DNA of 64,000 nucleotides from NCBI RefSeq assembly GCF_004770105.1, contig NZ_RQEY01000019.1, positions 372,001-436,000 of the forward strand. Reading direction: 5' to 3'. The position numbers were made by a program, and so were the translations under genes. Positions 19,706 to 30,011 of this stretch are shown piece by piece (the first letter of the stretch is position 1; the number at the start of each line of letters is the position of its first letter). This DNA is from Leptospira andrefontaineae. GTDB lineage: Bacteria > Spirochaetota > Leptospiria > Leptospirales > Leptospiraceae. A model generated the notes under the pieces. It was not told the origin of the DNA. It saw only the letters and a program-made list of their open reading frames with translations, and ran no database searches.

Positions 19706-20958
19706 ATGAACGAAACCTTAGAATCCATTTTTCAATCCGCTTGGTCGAATTTAAAAAACTACCAAGACTTCATGAAAAGTAAACCTGCAGTGATCGCTTT
19801 CTCCGGCGGAAAAGATTCTTCTTTACTCCTTCAATTCTACCTTTGGCTTCATAATGAAAATTTAATCTCTCATTTTCCTACGATCTATCATTTGGATCAT
19901 TCCATTCGTGATAACCTAGATCAGGAATCCGAAATTTCAAAGTATATCAACTCAATAGCTCCCAATTCTACTTTTAAAAAAAAAACGTTCCTAAGTTTGC
20001 AACTAAGACCAAACTAAGCTTAGAAGAAGCAGGAAGAGTTCTTAGATTTAGAGATCTAGAAAAAATTTCTGAAAAGATAGGCGGTTATATTGCAACTGGT
20101 CATCATGTAGAAGACTATTTAGAAACAGTACTTCTACAACTCATCAGAGGTGGTGGTTGGAATTCTCTACGCACTTTGGGAGTTTTAGAGAATAATAGAT
20201 TTAGACCATTAATATTATTCGGAGAAGAAGATCGTAAAATAGCACTATCAAAAGCAGATTGGCCAGTATTCGAAGACGAATCCAATCATTCTTCGCGTTA
20301 TCTTAGGAATAGGATCCGATCCGAACTTCTTCCTGTACTTTTAAAAGAAGGAGCCGATCCCGATAAAATTTTTCATAATTTTCATGATTCAGATATTCCT
20401 AGACGCGGAATAACAAGCCGCAAAGTAAATGAAGATGAGATTAGAACAGTATCCAGACAAATTTTGGAAGAAGAGCCGGCATCGATCTGTAAACAAGTTC
20501 TGGACTTACATTTGAAAAGTTTAGGCCTTCATCCCTTGAATTCTCAATTCCTTACGGATCTTCTTCATAATCTGGACAGAAAAGTTTCTTTCTCTCTCGA
20601 AAACAAAGAAGTTTGGTTTTGGAAAAGTGTTTCGTCAGATTTGTACATCTTACCCAAAACTGCTTCTTATTTGAAACCGTTCAGTTATAACTCTGACTCT
20701 TTCTTTTTGAAGTGGAACGGTAAGACAAAAAAGATACCGAAAAATTGCGAGCCGTCTAACGACGGAGAAGGAGAAAAAATCCTGCTTGGAGGAATCCATC
20801 GAGACGTTTCCGAAATCCTTAGAGAGAAAGAGATTCCGGTTCCGGTCAGAAAAATGCTACCCATTCTAAAACGGGAAGGGAAAACTGTATTGGTTTGTCT
20901 TCGTATGTGGGATACCCGTTTGGATGATATTCGATCGGATGATTTCCTTCAAGATTAG
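19706..20958 (+). CDS. tilS: tRNA(Ile)-lysidine synthase, frameshifted at a run of ten A
   Basis: Two adjacent frames together encode one complete TilS, which converts cytidine 34 of tRNA-Ile(CAU) to lysidine so that AUA is read. The first frame (19706-20017) has the PP-loop AFSGGKDSSLLL. The second, readable from 19978 in the -1 frame, continues with VPKFATKTKLSLEEAGRVLRF, the ATGHHVEDYLET motif and the C-terminal domain to 20958. They join at a run of ten A (19976-19985). One extra A (eleven) restores a single open frame, as would -1 ribosomal slippage at A-AAA-AAA. As the enzyme is normally essential and no second copy is seen here, this is either a sequencing error, a recent lesion or slippage-dependent expression. 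Confidence 0.85.
19976..19985 (+). other. A10 homopolymer, site of the tilS frame change
   Basis: Ten consecutive A residues sit exactly where the coding frame must shift by -1. Runs of this length allow RNA polymerase slippage, ribosomal slippage and base-calling errors. For comparison, trmB at 23944 contains a nine-A run that is in frame. Confidence 0.8.
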
Positions 20959-20973
20959 AGAGTCCAGAGGTTT

Positions 20974-21648
20974 ATGGAAGAACTCCAAGAATTAAAGCCG
21001 GACCCATTCTTTAGAGAAGTTAGATTTCTGTCTTCTTATGCAGACGCTTCTAAAGTTCCTTCCAAAGGTATCCCACATATTGCATTCGCAGGTCGTTCCA
21101 ACTCCGGAAAGTCCAGATTATTAAACGCAATTGTAGAAAGAAAGTCCTTAGCAAAAGTTTCCGCAACTCCAGGTAAAACTAAACTTCTTAACTTCTTCTT
21201 AGTTTCAAAATCTTTATTCTTAGTAGATACTCCTGGTTTCGGTTATTCTGCAAATTCTCATAAAGACCATGAGCAGATGATGGACCTTTTGATGAATTAT
21301 CTGAACTCGGCTAAAGATCTAAAATGTTTATTCTTATTATCAGATGCACAAAGAGAATTACCTGACGAAGAATTAGAATTGATCGGTACCTGTTTCGAAA
21401 AGGGAACTAAACCTGTTTTAATCCGTACTAAAGTAGATAAACTCAATCAGTCTGAACTTTCCAAACTTAGAAAGAAAATGAAAAATATTCAGGGATTATA
21501 TCCTATGTTAGAAATCGTTTTCGTTTCTCCGAAGTACGGAAAAGGACTACCTGAACTCAGAAAGATCATTGAGAATATGATGAAATCATTGATCATTCCT
21601 CCGATGGAAGAAGACGCGATCCCTCAAGAGACTAACGAACAAGGTTGA
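20974..21648 (+). CDS. engB: YihA/YsxC-family ribosome biogenesis GTPase
   Basis: The 224-residue protein is a small GTPase with G1 GRSNSGKS, a switch region [12 protein letters not shown]3 DTPGFGYS and a basic-specificity motif RTKVDKL. EngB binds the large ribosomal subunit and helps its late assembly. AGAGG precedes the ATG at 20974. It follows tilS with a short gap and is likely in the same transcript. Its 3' end is 2 bases from the stop of the SprA-like gene on the opposite strand, leaving no room for an intergenic terminator. The C-terminus is acidic and slightly long. Identification is firm. Confidence 0.95.
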   Translation: MEELQELKPDPFFREVRFLSSYADASKVPSKGIPHIAFAGRSNSGKSRLLNAIVERKSLAKVSATPGKTKLLNFFLVSKSLFLVDTPGFGYSANSHKDHEQMMDLLMNYLNSAKDLKCLFLLSDAQRELPDEELELIGTCFEKGTKPVLIRTKVDKLNQSELSKLRKKMKNIQGLYPMLEIVFVSPKYGKGLPELRKIIENMMKSLIIPPMEEDAIPQETNEQG

Positions 21649-21650
21649 AA

Positions 21651-22355
21651 TTAAGCGTGAGTTTCTAAAAGGTTACCGGCGGAGTTAATTGCATCTCCGT
21701 AATATACCTGTCCTGCAAATTGGATCTGTTTTTGATTTAGTTCTTGGATTGTTTTTAAGGTCTCGTCTAAAAGAGCTTTCAGTTTTTCCTGGCTTAATGC
21801 CATTTCCAACTTACGTTTTCTTTCAATGAGTTCCATATGACGACGAGCTTCGTCTTCCGATTTTCTTTCCGGATCTTCATGAGAAGAAACCTGATTCTTA
21901 TCCAAACGGTTCAATTCTAGATCGATATCGCGTAGTTCGGACATAAGTTCCCATTCTTTATCCGAGATAAGATCAGAATGTGTGGCCGCTTCTTTCTTCT
22001 TTGCAGAATCGACCTGTTTGTTGAAATTCCTACCTTCTTCTTCATTTAAAGGTGAAAGATTGGATTTCTTTTCCTCGGTCTTTTTAACCGTTGTTGCTTT
22101 GGTTTCTCCGGCAACGGCTACTAATTTACCGTCTCTAAGCTCGTATTCAATAGATACATCAATAGATCTAAGCTCAGCATTGTCTCGAATTGCTTCGTTG
22201 CGAAACTCTGCAACATGTGCAAGCTCATGAGAAATAACATGGAGTACAGAACTAGCCTGAGGCGCACTTTCCAGTTGCCCATGGCCAATGTATTTAACCG
22301 AAGTATCTTTCGGTCTTTCCATCATGGAAGAAGATTGTATAACTCCCAGGTTCAT
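21651..22355 (-). CDS. SprA-related putative metalloprotease
   Basis: The 234-residue protein has an HELAHV motif at residues 44-49 (the HExxH zinc-binding pattern), then ELRSIDVSIEYELRDGKLVAVAGE, matching the SprA-related family (PF12118). The second half is a long charged, probably coiled-coil region. HExxH suggests a zinc-dependent peptidase, but activity of the family is not shown. There is no signal peptide, so it appears cytoplasmic. It is convergent with engB and its 3' end lies two bases from the engB stop. Start ATG at 22355 has only weak ribosome-site support. Confidence 0.7.
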   Translation of the reverse strand: MNLGVIQSSSMMERPKDTSVKYIGHGQLESAPQASSVLHVISHELAHVAEFRNEAIRDNAELRSIDVSIEYELRDGKLVAVAGETKATTVKKTEEKKSNLSPLNEEEGRNFNKQVDSAKKKEAATHSDLISDKEWELMSELRDIDLELNRLDKNQVSSHEDPERKSEDEARRHMELIERKRKLEMALSQEKLKALLDETLKTIQELNQKQIQFAGQVYYGDAINSAGNLLETHA

Positions 22356-22432
22356 CCTATTATAAATGTCGGCCTGGCAAGCCTTGAGTTTAGAGCTTTG
22401 GAAAAAAATTCCCTTTACTTAATAGAAAAACG

Positions 22433-22792
22433 TTATTTGCAATGAGCTATCTTATTAAGTATCTCAAGTATGCTTGAGTCGCAAAGATCATGAAATACTA
22501 TCGCATATCTTTGCCCCATGTCGCTAATCGTTTTACGAATAACCTCTCCTGGTATCTCACAAGTAAACATTGGTGACATAATCGTTATCTTTTTACCAGG
22601 AATCCAATCCTCATTTGAAAGAATGGATGCTCCTATCATAGATATATCTACCAAAACACCTTCGCTCCAATTTCCTCCCTCGAAAAGTTTAACCCGACTG
22701 TCTTTACGGAACCTTGTATAAAATCTTTGATCCGCCGGCAAATCAGGTATTACCTTTTGAGAAGGATTCACCCCGATCTCTGTTCTTTGCAT
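22433..22792 (-). CDS. PilZ-domain protein
   Basis: The 119-residue protein carries the PilZ cyclic di-GMP binding signature: RFRKDSR (about 28-34, the RxxxR motif) and DISMIGASI (about 48-56, the D/NxSxxG motif), in a beta-rich fold. PilZ proteins are small effectors that relay cyclic di-GMP to motility, adhesion or exopolysaccharide systems. No partner domain is attached. It is monocistronic. Two degenerate HD-GYP proteins occur in the same window but there is no evidence of a direct link. No Shine-Dalgarno sequence is obvious before the ATG at 22792. Confidence 0.85.
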   Translation of the reverse strand: MQRTEIGVNPSQKVIPDLPADQRFYTRFRKDSRVKLFEGGNWSEGVLVDISMIGASILSNEDWIPGKKITIMSPMFTCEIPGEVIRKTISDMGQRYAIVFHDLCDSSILEILNKIAHCK

Positions 22793-22955
22793 AGCCGGGA
22801 GAGGATACAGTACTAAGAAATAATTTAAAAGAAGATTTCTTTGGAAGTTAAGATTCTTTTAAGAAAATTAATTTTGATATAAAAGATAGATTAAAGTTAG
22901 TACTATAATAGATGTTTAGATCTATTCTTAATCTATAACCAGTTCCAAAACAAGA

Positions 22956-23894
22956 CTAGAGCTGAAATATATCTGCTTCTCTAGCTAATACAATCTCGGA
23001 CAAGGCTGTAGATTGTTTTTCTTGATTGAACATTCGTATGATTTCTTCATCCGGATGATCTGGTTCATGATGAGTTAGAACCAGTTTATTTACACCCAGA
23101 ACTTCTCCACAACGAACGGCCAATCTACCGGACGTATGACCCCAACCGATTTTACGATCTGCTTCTTCGGAACTGTATTGAGCGTCTATGATCAACATGT
23201 CAGGACTTCCGAATTTAGCGCGTAATTGATCGAATTCGGAAAGGTCTTCTTCTCTTACTTCTACGTCTGTGCAGAATAGGAAACTTTTACCGTTCTCTTC
23301 TATATGATAACCTGTACAGTTACCTGGATGTTTTAAGAGGAAAGGTGTTACTTTAAAATCGCCGATCTGAACCGTTTGTTGTCTTTGAAGAAGAGTGAAT
23401 GTTTTTTTGGACATCATCTCATCCAAAGTGATCGGAAAGTTCTCAGGATTTTGTTGGCGATCGAATCTTTCTTTTAGATTGGAGATGGTAGAATAGAAAT
23501 CTATTTGAACGCTTGGAATATATCCAGGTTTAAAAAAAGGCCAACCTTGTATATGATCCCAATGAGTATGTGTCACTAAAATTTTGATAGTGCCACCTTG
23601 AGCTATACCTTCTTTTAAAAGATCATTGCCCAGTTCTCTCATTCCGGAACCACAATCTATAATTAATTTTTGACCTTTTGCAGATTCAACATATACACAA
23701 GTGGTGTTTCCTCCCACAGGGTGTAACAGTTCCGGGCTTAAAGATTGTAAAAAAGCAGGAACGGAAAAAGTACCGTTCTTCTCTTTGAATTCCCTATGAG
23801 CAGACTCTAGGATCCTTTCTAATTTTTCTCTATATTCTGAACCGGAAAGCGGAGTAGGAAGTGATCCTCTTACTCCGTATAATTTTATTTTCAC
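22956..23894 (-). CDS. MBL-fold metallo-hydrolase
   Basis: The 312-residue protein begins [11 protein letters not shown], as relatives of this hydrolase subgroup do, and has the metal-binding [10 protein letters not shown] motif at about 111-120 (HxHxDH) plus conserved downstream His and Asp residues (CTDVE, then LTHHEPDH near the C-terminus). The MBL fold binds two zinc or iron ions and hydrolyses many substrates, including phosphodiesters. Its substrate is unknown. The start is a GTG at 23894 with no strong Shine-Dalgarno sequence; it is chosen because it gives the family N-terminus. The gene is divergent from trmB, about 50 bases apart. Confidence 0.88.
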   Translation of the reverse strand: MKIKLYGVRGSLPTPLSGSEYREKLERILESAHREFKEKNGTFSVPAFLQSLSPELLHPVGGNTTCVYVESAKGQKLIIDCGSGMRELGNDLLKEGIAQGGTIKILVTHTHWDHIQGWPFFKPGYIPSVQIDFYSTISNLKERFDRQQNPENFPITLDEMMSKKTFTLLQRQQTVQIGDFKVTPFLLKHPGNCTGYHIEENGKSFLFCTDVEVREEDLSEFDQLRAKFGSPDMLIIDAQYSSEEADRKIGWGHTSGRLAVRCGEVLGVNKLVLTHHEPDHPDEEIIRMFNQEKQSTALSEIVLAREADIFQL

Positions 23895-23943
23895 TGTATT
23901 AAATTAGACAACTAAGAGATTTGGTATTTGCAGGCATTCGGCG

Positions 23944-24597
23944 ATGACATCGAATTTTCGTGAAAAACAATGGAAGATCGCTACTCGAATTCCCTTTACC
24001 TCTGATTATTTCTTAAAAATAAACTCCGGAAGTAAATTAAAAAAAAACGATTTGTTTTCTGAAGAATTCGGGACATATTATCTAGAGCTCGGCTCAGGTT
24101 GGGGAGAAGTAGCTGTATCCTTAGCTAGAGATAATCCAAACACCGGTTTTATTCTCATGGAGAAAAAGGCGGACCGTTTACGCAAAACAATCCGTGATCT
24201 AAAAGAACAAGATATCAAGAACGTTAAACTTCTTTCAGTGAATTTTAACTGGTTTTTAGAAGAAATTTTCGAAGAAGGTATCTTCGACGAGATACTTTTG
24301 AATTTTCCGGATCCTTGGCCTAAGCGCAGACATCATAAGCATAGAACTTTAAATCCTAGATTCTTAAATACGATCCATATTCTTTTGAAGAACGGCGGAA
24401 TATTCCATTTTGCGACTGACTACGGCCCCTATGCTCGCAAAGGAATTCGTCTTTTTAGAGATGATCTTAGGTATAAGCCTGTTCAATCAGAGTTTTCTCT
24501 GCAAAGATTAAACTTCCCAATCTCCCATTTTGAGCAGGAAAAACGGGAGGCTGGCTCCCGTATCTATTATTTGGATCGGATCAAAGTCCCTAACTAA
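23944..24597 (+). CDS. trmB: tRNA (guanine-N7-)-methyltransferase
   Basis: The 217-residue protein methylates guanine 46 in tRNA using S-adenosylmethionine. Signatures are LELGSGWGEVA (the SAM-binding motif), NFPDPWPKRRHHKHR (family-diagnostic) and FHFATDYGPYA. Length is normal. The reading frame contains a nine-A run (SKLKKND at about 30-37) that is in frame. The stop is 2 bases from the stop of the TPR lipoprotein on the other strand. Start ATG at 23944 directly follows the short divergent gap with the MBL gene. Confidence 0.97.
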   Translation: MTSNFREKQWKIATRIPFTSDYFLKINSGSKLKKNDLFSEEFGTYYLELGSGWGEVAVSLARDNPNTGFILMEKKADRLRKTIRDLKEQDIKNVKLLSVNFNWFLEEIFEEGIFDEILLNFPDPWPKRRHHKHRTLNPRFLNTIHILLKNGGIFHFATDYGPYARKGIRLFRDDLRYKPVQSEFSLQRLNFPISHFEQEKREAGSRIYYLDRIKVPN

Positions 24598-24599
24598 TT

Positions 24600-27500
24600 T
24601 TAGTGATACAATAAAGAGTAAACATTGTCTGAATCTTGGACTAATTTATAAGTCCAAACAGTTTCCCCTTTCTCATCATATCTGACGGCTGTATTATCTT
24701 TATATAATACGATCACATCTTTCTTTTTGCCAGGTAATAGACCTTCGACTTCTTTGTCAGAAATTTTGATCTCTTTTAAGCTGGAAGAATCTGCATCCAC
24801 ACGATAAATTTTATCGTTACCTGCAAACCAAAGAGAGTTTCCTCTTACACTAAATAGATTCGCTGCTTTATCCGAAATTTCAGTCTTAGTTGCTTTTCCT
24901 TTCCCGGAAACATATACTATTTCTTTATCAGTTCGGAAGAATGTTCCATCTTCAGTAGCTCCAAGCAATCTAGGATTCGTAGTTCCAGTCCAAGCAGAGT
25001 CTATATCCTTGGTCAGTTTCGCATCTACATATAAGATCTTATCTTCTTTTGATGAAGATTGTACCAAGAACACTTGTCCTTTTTTAGATGCAGACCATGT
25101 TTTAGAGTCCAGTGGGATGGATTTATTTTCTTCAAAAGTATCTGAATAACTCGTTAAGGTTCTCTTTCCAGAGTTTTCAGTTTCTACTAAAATTCTATCA
25201 CCGGAAACCATTGCCTTTTTGAACATTCCAGGTAGATTGATTGTTTGGAAAACGGAACCAGAGTTTTGGTCTCTGACTTCTAAACTTCTATCTGAAAAAG
25301 CATAAACTCTGCGATCCGCTAAAACATTACGGAAAGGTTTAGTACTCGTAATCCTCCAAAGACGGATTGCTCTATTCTTATCTAATGCTTCGATAGAAGT
25401 TCCATAATTCATCAATAATAGATCGTTAACAATGACTGGAACCCCGATCAAAGATCCTCGGTTTGGAAATGGTTGCAGGATCACAGGAGTATCAGAATCG
25501 GAAAGAACCAATCTTTCTGCTTGGCTGGAATAAGGAGAATTCGGGTATTTTTCCGCAAGTTCTCTTCCCAATTCTATAACTAATTTTTTGTACTCTGCGT
25601 TAGTAGGATTTTTAGTTTTTAGTTCCGAAAGAATTCTGATACGCGCATGTAAGAATTTTTCGTCTCTTTCAAGTTCAAGAGCCTTTACTATCTCAGCATC
25701 CGCAGCTTCCAGATCACCTTTTTTAAAATAGATATAAGAAAGTTGGAAATGTGCATCCGGGAAGTCCGGATTCTTCTTTATGATTTCTTTAAATATTTCT
25801 ACCGATTGCTCCAGAAGATTATCATTAAAAAGAACAATTCCAATATTATAAGGAGCCAATTCATTTTCAGAATCCGCTTTCATAGCACTCTCGAATTCTT
25901 CTTTAGCTTCTTTACTCTTGTTCTGATTATAATAAGCGATCCCTTTACCGATCCTGGAAGCGGTAAACTCAGGATTTAATAACCAAGAACGGTTAAAGGA
26001 CTCGATCGCTGCATCGAATTTTTTCTTTTGAAGAGCGATAATCCCAAGCTGGTAATGGCTATAGTAAGAATCTTGCTTTTTCTCCAAAACCTTTTGGAAA
26101 CCTTTCTCTGCGTTATCCACTTCTCCTTTTCTAAGTAAAAAGGCATAGATCGCTTCTTGAGCAGCGAGATTTTTAGATCCTTCTGGAGAATTTTCTAGAA
26201 GAGAAATTCCTTTCTCTTCCATTCCCATCGCTAGATAACATTCAGCTACTTTTATATATAAAGTTAACTTTTTAGTTTTATCGTACGCGGATTGATAAAG
26301 AGGAACAGCTTTTTCGTAAGATTTATTATCAAATAGACGATTTGCTTTTTGGATAGTAGGAACTACTTCGGAGAACTTTCTGTTCTGATCAATAGTCTGT
26401 TTGGCCTCTGCAATCTCAGGAAGATCTTTGGTTAATTTTTCAGCTTTTGCTAACCAAGAACTTGCAGAATCATAATTTGCTTTTTCGTTTTCTTCTAAAG
26501 CAATCTTATAATAAAGAAAAGCCAGACGGAATTGAATAGATTCGTTGTCCGGGTACTTCTTCATTAAACTTTTATAAGTATTTTCTGCCTTATCGAATTC
26601 CTTTTTGTCCTCGTAAGTTCTCGCTAATACGATCCCGGAAAGCGGATCATTTCCAGTGATTGCTTCCAATTCTTTAGTGTATTGAACCACTTTAGATTGG
26701 TTTTTCTGAGCAGAATAAAGACGAATCAAACCTTGGAGAGCAGGGAGATTCCCTTTTTGAAGGCTAAGGGCTTTTAGATAATTCTGCTCTGAAAGTTTAA
26801 CATCTCCACTTATCTGATACAAACGTCCGTAAGCGGTATAAACTCCCGGATCATCTTGGTCTTTTGCCTTTGCACGATCAAAGTAGGTCTTTGCGGATTT
26901 AGTGTCTCCTTTACGAAGACGTAAATCTCCTTCATGGATCAGCTCGGAAGATTCTAAGAAGGCGGCAACCTTCTTCGTTTCTTCATCTGGCTTTAGAGAT
27001 TCTAATTCATTCTTAGCGGTTTTATATCTATGCTCGGACGCAAGAAGATACACAAGGTTCAGGACCGGTTCCTTATAATTCGGATCCAACTCGCGAGCCT
27101 TGCTAAAAGAAACCATTGCCTTTGCATTTTCACCCAAAGACTTTTGGTTCAAACCGATTTGGTTATAAATAGTTGCGTTTTTAGGGAAGAAAGGAATGGC
27201 CTTTTCTAAAACGGAAATCGCCTTAGGATTATTCCCTGATTTACTATAAGCAGATGCAAGACCGGAATATGCCTCTAAATAGTCCGCTTTCAATTTTAGA
27301 GATGTTTCGAATGCTTTAACGGCACCATCAGTATCATTAGAAAGTATCTTAGCGTTTCCTAAAAATACGAATGGAGAAGGATTCTTTGGATCTAATTGAG
27401 TAGCAGAAGTAAAATATTGGACCGCTTCTCTATAACTTTTTGCTTTGAGAGCAGCATTTCCTTTTTCTAATAGACCAGCCACTTTAGTTGCGGAAGCTGA

Positions 27501-28175
27501 TTGTTTTGCAGATGTTAGATCCGGATCTGCATTTCTAGCTTTCTCAAAATAAGACTCTGCCGCTTCGTAATCTTTTACTTGGACAGCAGTATCTCCCAAT
27601 TGCATATACAATTGAGCCTTAAATTTGAACTTATCTTCCGGAATGGACTTAAGTGCCGAATAAGCCTCGTCATATTTTCCGATAGTTTTAAGCAATACGG
27701 CTTTTTTGAATGTGTAAGCGCTTCCATCTACTTTTGGAAGTTTTTCTAATTTAGAATAAACTTCAAGAGCGTCCTTATTAGCTCCTTGAGATGTGTATAA
27801 AATTCCAAGAGTCAAAAGGATCTGCTCATTTTCAGGATCTAACTCAGTTCCCTTTTTCAAAGAGCTCAAAGAATCTTCTGTTTTACCCAAACGATATTCA
27901 GAAGAACCGATCAGGTAATAACCCTCTGCAGTAGGATATGCTTTTACAGCTTCTCTACCTTTAGAAAGAGAAACTTCGAATTTTCCTTTTTGGAAAGCGG
28001 AGTTCCCTTCGTTAATAAGCTTAGATGCTTGTTTTAATTTTTGAGCTGCAATGATGTCTTTTTCTAAGATCGCATCTTGAGAATTCGATTTTCTGAAATC
28101 TTTAGAAGCACATTGTACGACAAATGCGGAAACGATAGAGAATATTATAAAACGAGAAAATATACGATTCATCAC
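24600..28175 (-). CDS. Large TPR-repeat lipoprotein
   Basis: The 1191-residue protein starts with a lipoprotein signal (lipobox VVQC, Cys22). Residues about 40-880 are a long run of TPR-type helical pairs, visible as repeated YxxLG, A..YF.KA and NxxAxxNLG motifs. The last roughly 300 residues are beta-rich and resemble a PQQ-like beta-propeller (repeated short sheets with Thr/Asp turns). TPR proteins act as scaffolds; this one is probably anchored in a membrane and facing the periplasm. Its start overlaps the end of the PEGA lipoprotein gene by 4 bases (ATGA), so the two are an operon. Function unknown. The 3' end is nearly in contact with trmB. Confidence 0.85.
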   Translation of the reverse strand: MMNRIFSRFIIFSIVSAFVVQCASKDFRKSNSQDAILEKDIIAAQKLKQASKLINEGNSAFQKGKFEVSLSKGREAVKAYPTAEGYYLIGSSEYRLGKTEDSLSSLKKGTELDPENEQILLTLGILYTSQGANKDALEVYSKLEKLPKVDGSAYTFKKAVLLKTIGKYDEAYSALKSIPEDKFKFKAQLYMQLGDTAVQVKDYEAAESYFEKARNADPDLTSAKQSASATKVAGLLEKGNAALKAKSYREAVQYFTSATQLDPKNPSPFVFLGNAKILSNDTDGAVKAFETSLKLKADYLEAYSGLASAYSKSGNNPKAISVLEKAIPFFPKNATIYNQIGLNQKSLGENAKAMVSFSKARELDPNYKEPVLNLVYLLASEHRYKTAKNELESLKPDEETKKVAAFLESSELIHEGDLRLRKGDTKSAKTYFDRAKAKDQDDPGVYTAYGRLYQISGDVKLSEQNYLKALSLQKGNLPALQGLIRLYSAQKNQSKVVQYTKELEAITGNDPLSGIVLARTYEDKKEFDKAENTYKSLMKKYPDNESIQFRLAFLYYKIALEENEKANYDSASSWLAKAEKLTKDLPEIAEAKQTIDQNRKFSEVVPTIQKANRLFDNKSYEKAVPLYQSAYDKTKKLTLYIKVAECYLAMGMEEKGISLLENSPEGSKNLAAQEAIYAFLLRKGEVDNAEKGFQKVLEKKQDSYYSHYQLGIIALQKKKFDAAIESFNRSWLLNPEFTASRIGKGIAYYNQNKSKEAKEEFESAMKADSENELAPYNIGIVLFNDNLLEQSVEIFKEIIKKNPDFPDAHFQLSYIYFKKGDLEAADAEIVKALELERDEKFLHARIRILSELKTKNPTNAEYKKLVIELGRELAEKYPNSPYSSQAERLVLSDSDTPVILQPFPNRGSLIGVPVIVNDLLLMNYGTSIEALDKNRAIRLWRITSTKPFRNVLADRRVYAFSDRSLEVRDQNSGSVFQTINLPGMFKKAMVSGDRILVETENSGKRTLTSYSDTFEENKSIPLDSKTWSASKKGQVFLVQSSSKEDKILYVDAKLTKDIDSAWTGTTNPRLLGATEDGTFFRTDKEIVYVSGKGKATKTEISDKAANLFSVRGNSLWFAGNDKIYRVDADSSSLKEIKISDKEVEGLLPGKKKDVIVLYKDNTAVRYDEKGETVWTYKLVQDSDNVYSLLYH

Positions 28176-29791
28176 TTATATCCCTTATAGAGAATCTTCA
28201 GATCTTTAATGGGAGTTTTTTCCCTAAATTCTTCTCCTCTGGTCAAAACGGAAATAGTCCAGAGTCCTCCTGCAGGTAAATCTCCCTGCCAAACAACATC
28301 TCTTCCCAAGTATAGAGATAACTTTTTAGTTTTTAAATCCGTTTTAAATGAAAAAGGGCGGCCAATATCCTTGTCCACATCCAAGTATTTATAAGTACTG
28401 ATCGTTTTTCCATCGGAAGGAAATTGGAAGATGGAAACTTTTTCTTTTCCGGCCTCAACTCCCAAAGAAAGACCATTCAAGTGGAATGTAACAGCGACAG
28501 TTCCATCTCCATGATCTACAGGAAGTAAGAAGTAACCTTCGATCTCTAATTCTTCAGGAATGAATGGAAGAGAATACACTCCATTCCAACCGTTGGATAA
28601 TTTTTTCTTTTTTGCAAATTCCAAACCATTCGGCCCAAAAGGAGAAAATCCAAATTCTCCGGATGGCTTCCAGAATTCTAACTCGGATAATAATCCGTAT
28701 CCGAAATAAGGAAGTGCCAGTTCTACCAAACGATCCGGTTTTACATCTAAGATCCCTTCGTAATAAACATAAGCACCGTCAGCGCTTTCTTTTAGTAACT
28801 CCAACTGATAAGCACCAGGAGTTAAATTGCTCCGGAAGAAAGGAGTTTCTCCCTGCTTGTAACCATCCAAAGAAACGGATAATCCGTTTGGTACTGTAAT
28901 TACTTTAGCGGATCCTAATGTACGATCCTCTTCCCATTCTTGGAAAAGAAAACTTTTTTTACCCGCTCTAACCTGGATAGTCTTAGTGATCGGTTTTTTT
29001 CCTTTTAAGACTACTTGAATATCTTGGATCCCTTCTTGGATTGGCACCTCGGTCAATGGGGTATTTCCCAATGATTTACCTTTCCAAAGAATCTCTGTAT
29101 CTCCTGAGGAAGCTCTTACGGTTAAAGTCCCTTTGATGGAAGAATTTATGATTTCTTTAATTCTAGTTAAATCAGGTTTTCTATCCCAAACTGGAACAGT
29201 GGTTTGTTTGGATTCTAATGAAATAACCCGATCGGAAGATTTCCAGAAGATCGCCTGATTCCAAGCTCCCACTTCTTCGCTGGAAACTGGACGTTTGAAA
29301 GAAAGTTCGAAATCTCCATATGATATGGTATCCACCGAATCTTTTAATTCAAATTTGAAAGTCCAACCTGCATCAGATTCGGCTATTGAACCCAAAACTA
29401 AAACATCCACATCTTTGGATTTTAATTCTTGGGCTAATCCCGCTTTATTCTTCCATACATCTGAAGAAATTTTTGCGTTCGAGAATTTGACATCTTTCCA
29501 GATCAAACTGATCTCTTGCTCAAAGTAAGAGGCCAATTTTTTATCCACTGATTTAGGATATTCGATAGGAGAGAATGCTAAAATTGGGACTTCGTGTCCC
29601 GCCTTGCGAACCCGAAAGTCAGTGTCGGATTCTCTAAAAATAAATACGCTCTCGGAGTCGCCTATCGGCTTGTAATACGGTTCTTGTATCAGCTTAGAAG
29701 GTTCATTTAACTTCTGTACTGAGGAGCAAGTAAGCCCAAAACTCGTAATAAGAGAGAATATAATAAGATTACGAAATGAATTGTTCCCCAT
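28172..29791 (-). CDS. PEGA-domain lipoprotein
   Basis: The 539-residue protein has a lipoprotein signal peptide (Cys22 in the stretch FGLTCSS). Two PEGA-like domains occur at about 222-270 and 290-345 (GxxLGxTPLxxVPIxxG and LDGYKQGETPF). The C-terminal part (about 370-535) is beta-rich and reminiscent of concanavalin-like or carbohydrate-binding folds, though not assignable. PEGA domains are common in surface lipoproteins of Leptospira and bind or organise cell-surface structures. It is the first gene of a two-gene operon with the TPR lipoprotein. Likely a cell-envelope accessory protein; role unknown. Confidence 0.8.
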   Translation of the reverse strand: MGNNSFRNLIIFSLITSFGLTCSSVQKLNEPSKLIQEPYYKPIGDSESVFIFRESDTDFRVRKAGHEVPILAFSPIEYPKSVDKKLASYFEQEISLIWKDVKFSNAKISSDVWKNKAGLAQELKSKDVDVLVLGSIAESDAGWTFKFELKDSVDTISYGDFELSFKRPVSSEEVGAWNQAIFWKSSDRVISLESKQTTVPVWDRKPDLTRIKEIINSSIKGTLTVRASSGDTEILWKGKSLGNTPLTEVPIQEGIQDIQVVLKGKKPITKTIQVRAGKKSFLFQEWEEDRTLGSAKVITVPNGLSVSLDGYKQGETPFFRSNLTPGAYQLELLKESADGAYVYYEGILDVKPDRLVELALPYFGYGLLSELEFWKPSGEFGFSPFGPNGLEFAKKKKLSNGWNGVYSLPFIPEELEIEGYFLLPVDHGDGTVAVTFHLNGLSLGVEAGKEKVSIFQFPSDGKTISTYKYLDVDKDIGRPFSFKTDLKTKKLSLYLGRDVVWQGDLPAGGLWTISVLTRGEEFREKTPIKDLKILYKGYK

Positions 29792-29948
29792 CCCGTAAAA
29801 AAATTTCCCAGGGACTGATTTAGCAAATCTTTTCCTAGTTCTGGAAAAAATGAGAGCCTTTTTAGAAAGAAATATCCGACCCCGGTTGGTCTTTCTATAG
29901 CATTAGAAAATTACGAACTATTTACGTGAGATGGGTATAAGAAGAGAA

Positions 29949-29968
29949 ACCCCGCTGCATAGCGGGGT
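29949..29968 (-). terminator. Rho-independent terminator after the FecR lipoprotein
   Basis: The 8-bp stem ACCCCGCT/AGCGGGGT encloses the 4-nt loop GCAT and in minus-strand sense is followed by TTCTCTTCTTAT. It lies about 45 bases past the stop at 30012. Confidence 0.75.
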
Positions 29969-30011
29969 CCTATAAAATTTTAGAAAAGCGGAAAAGATAA
30001 AAGAAACTAAA

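Noticed and set aside
23944..24060. Frameshift at the nine-A run in trmB.
   Set aside because: The run is in frame and the protein continues without interruption through all TrmB motifs.
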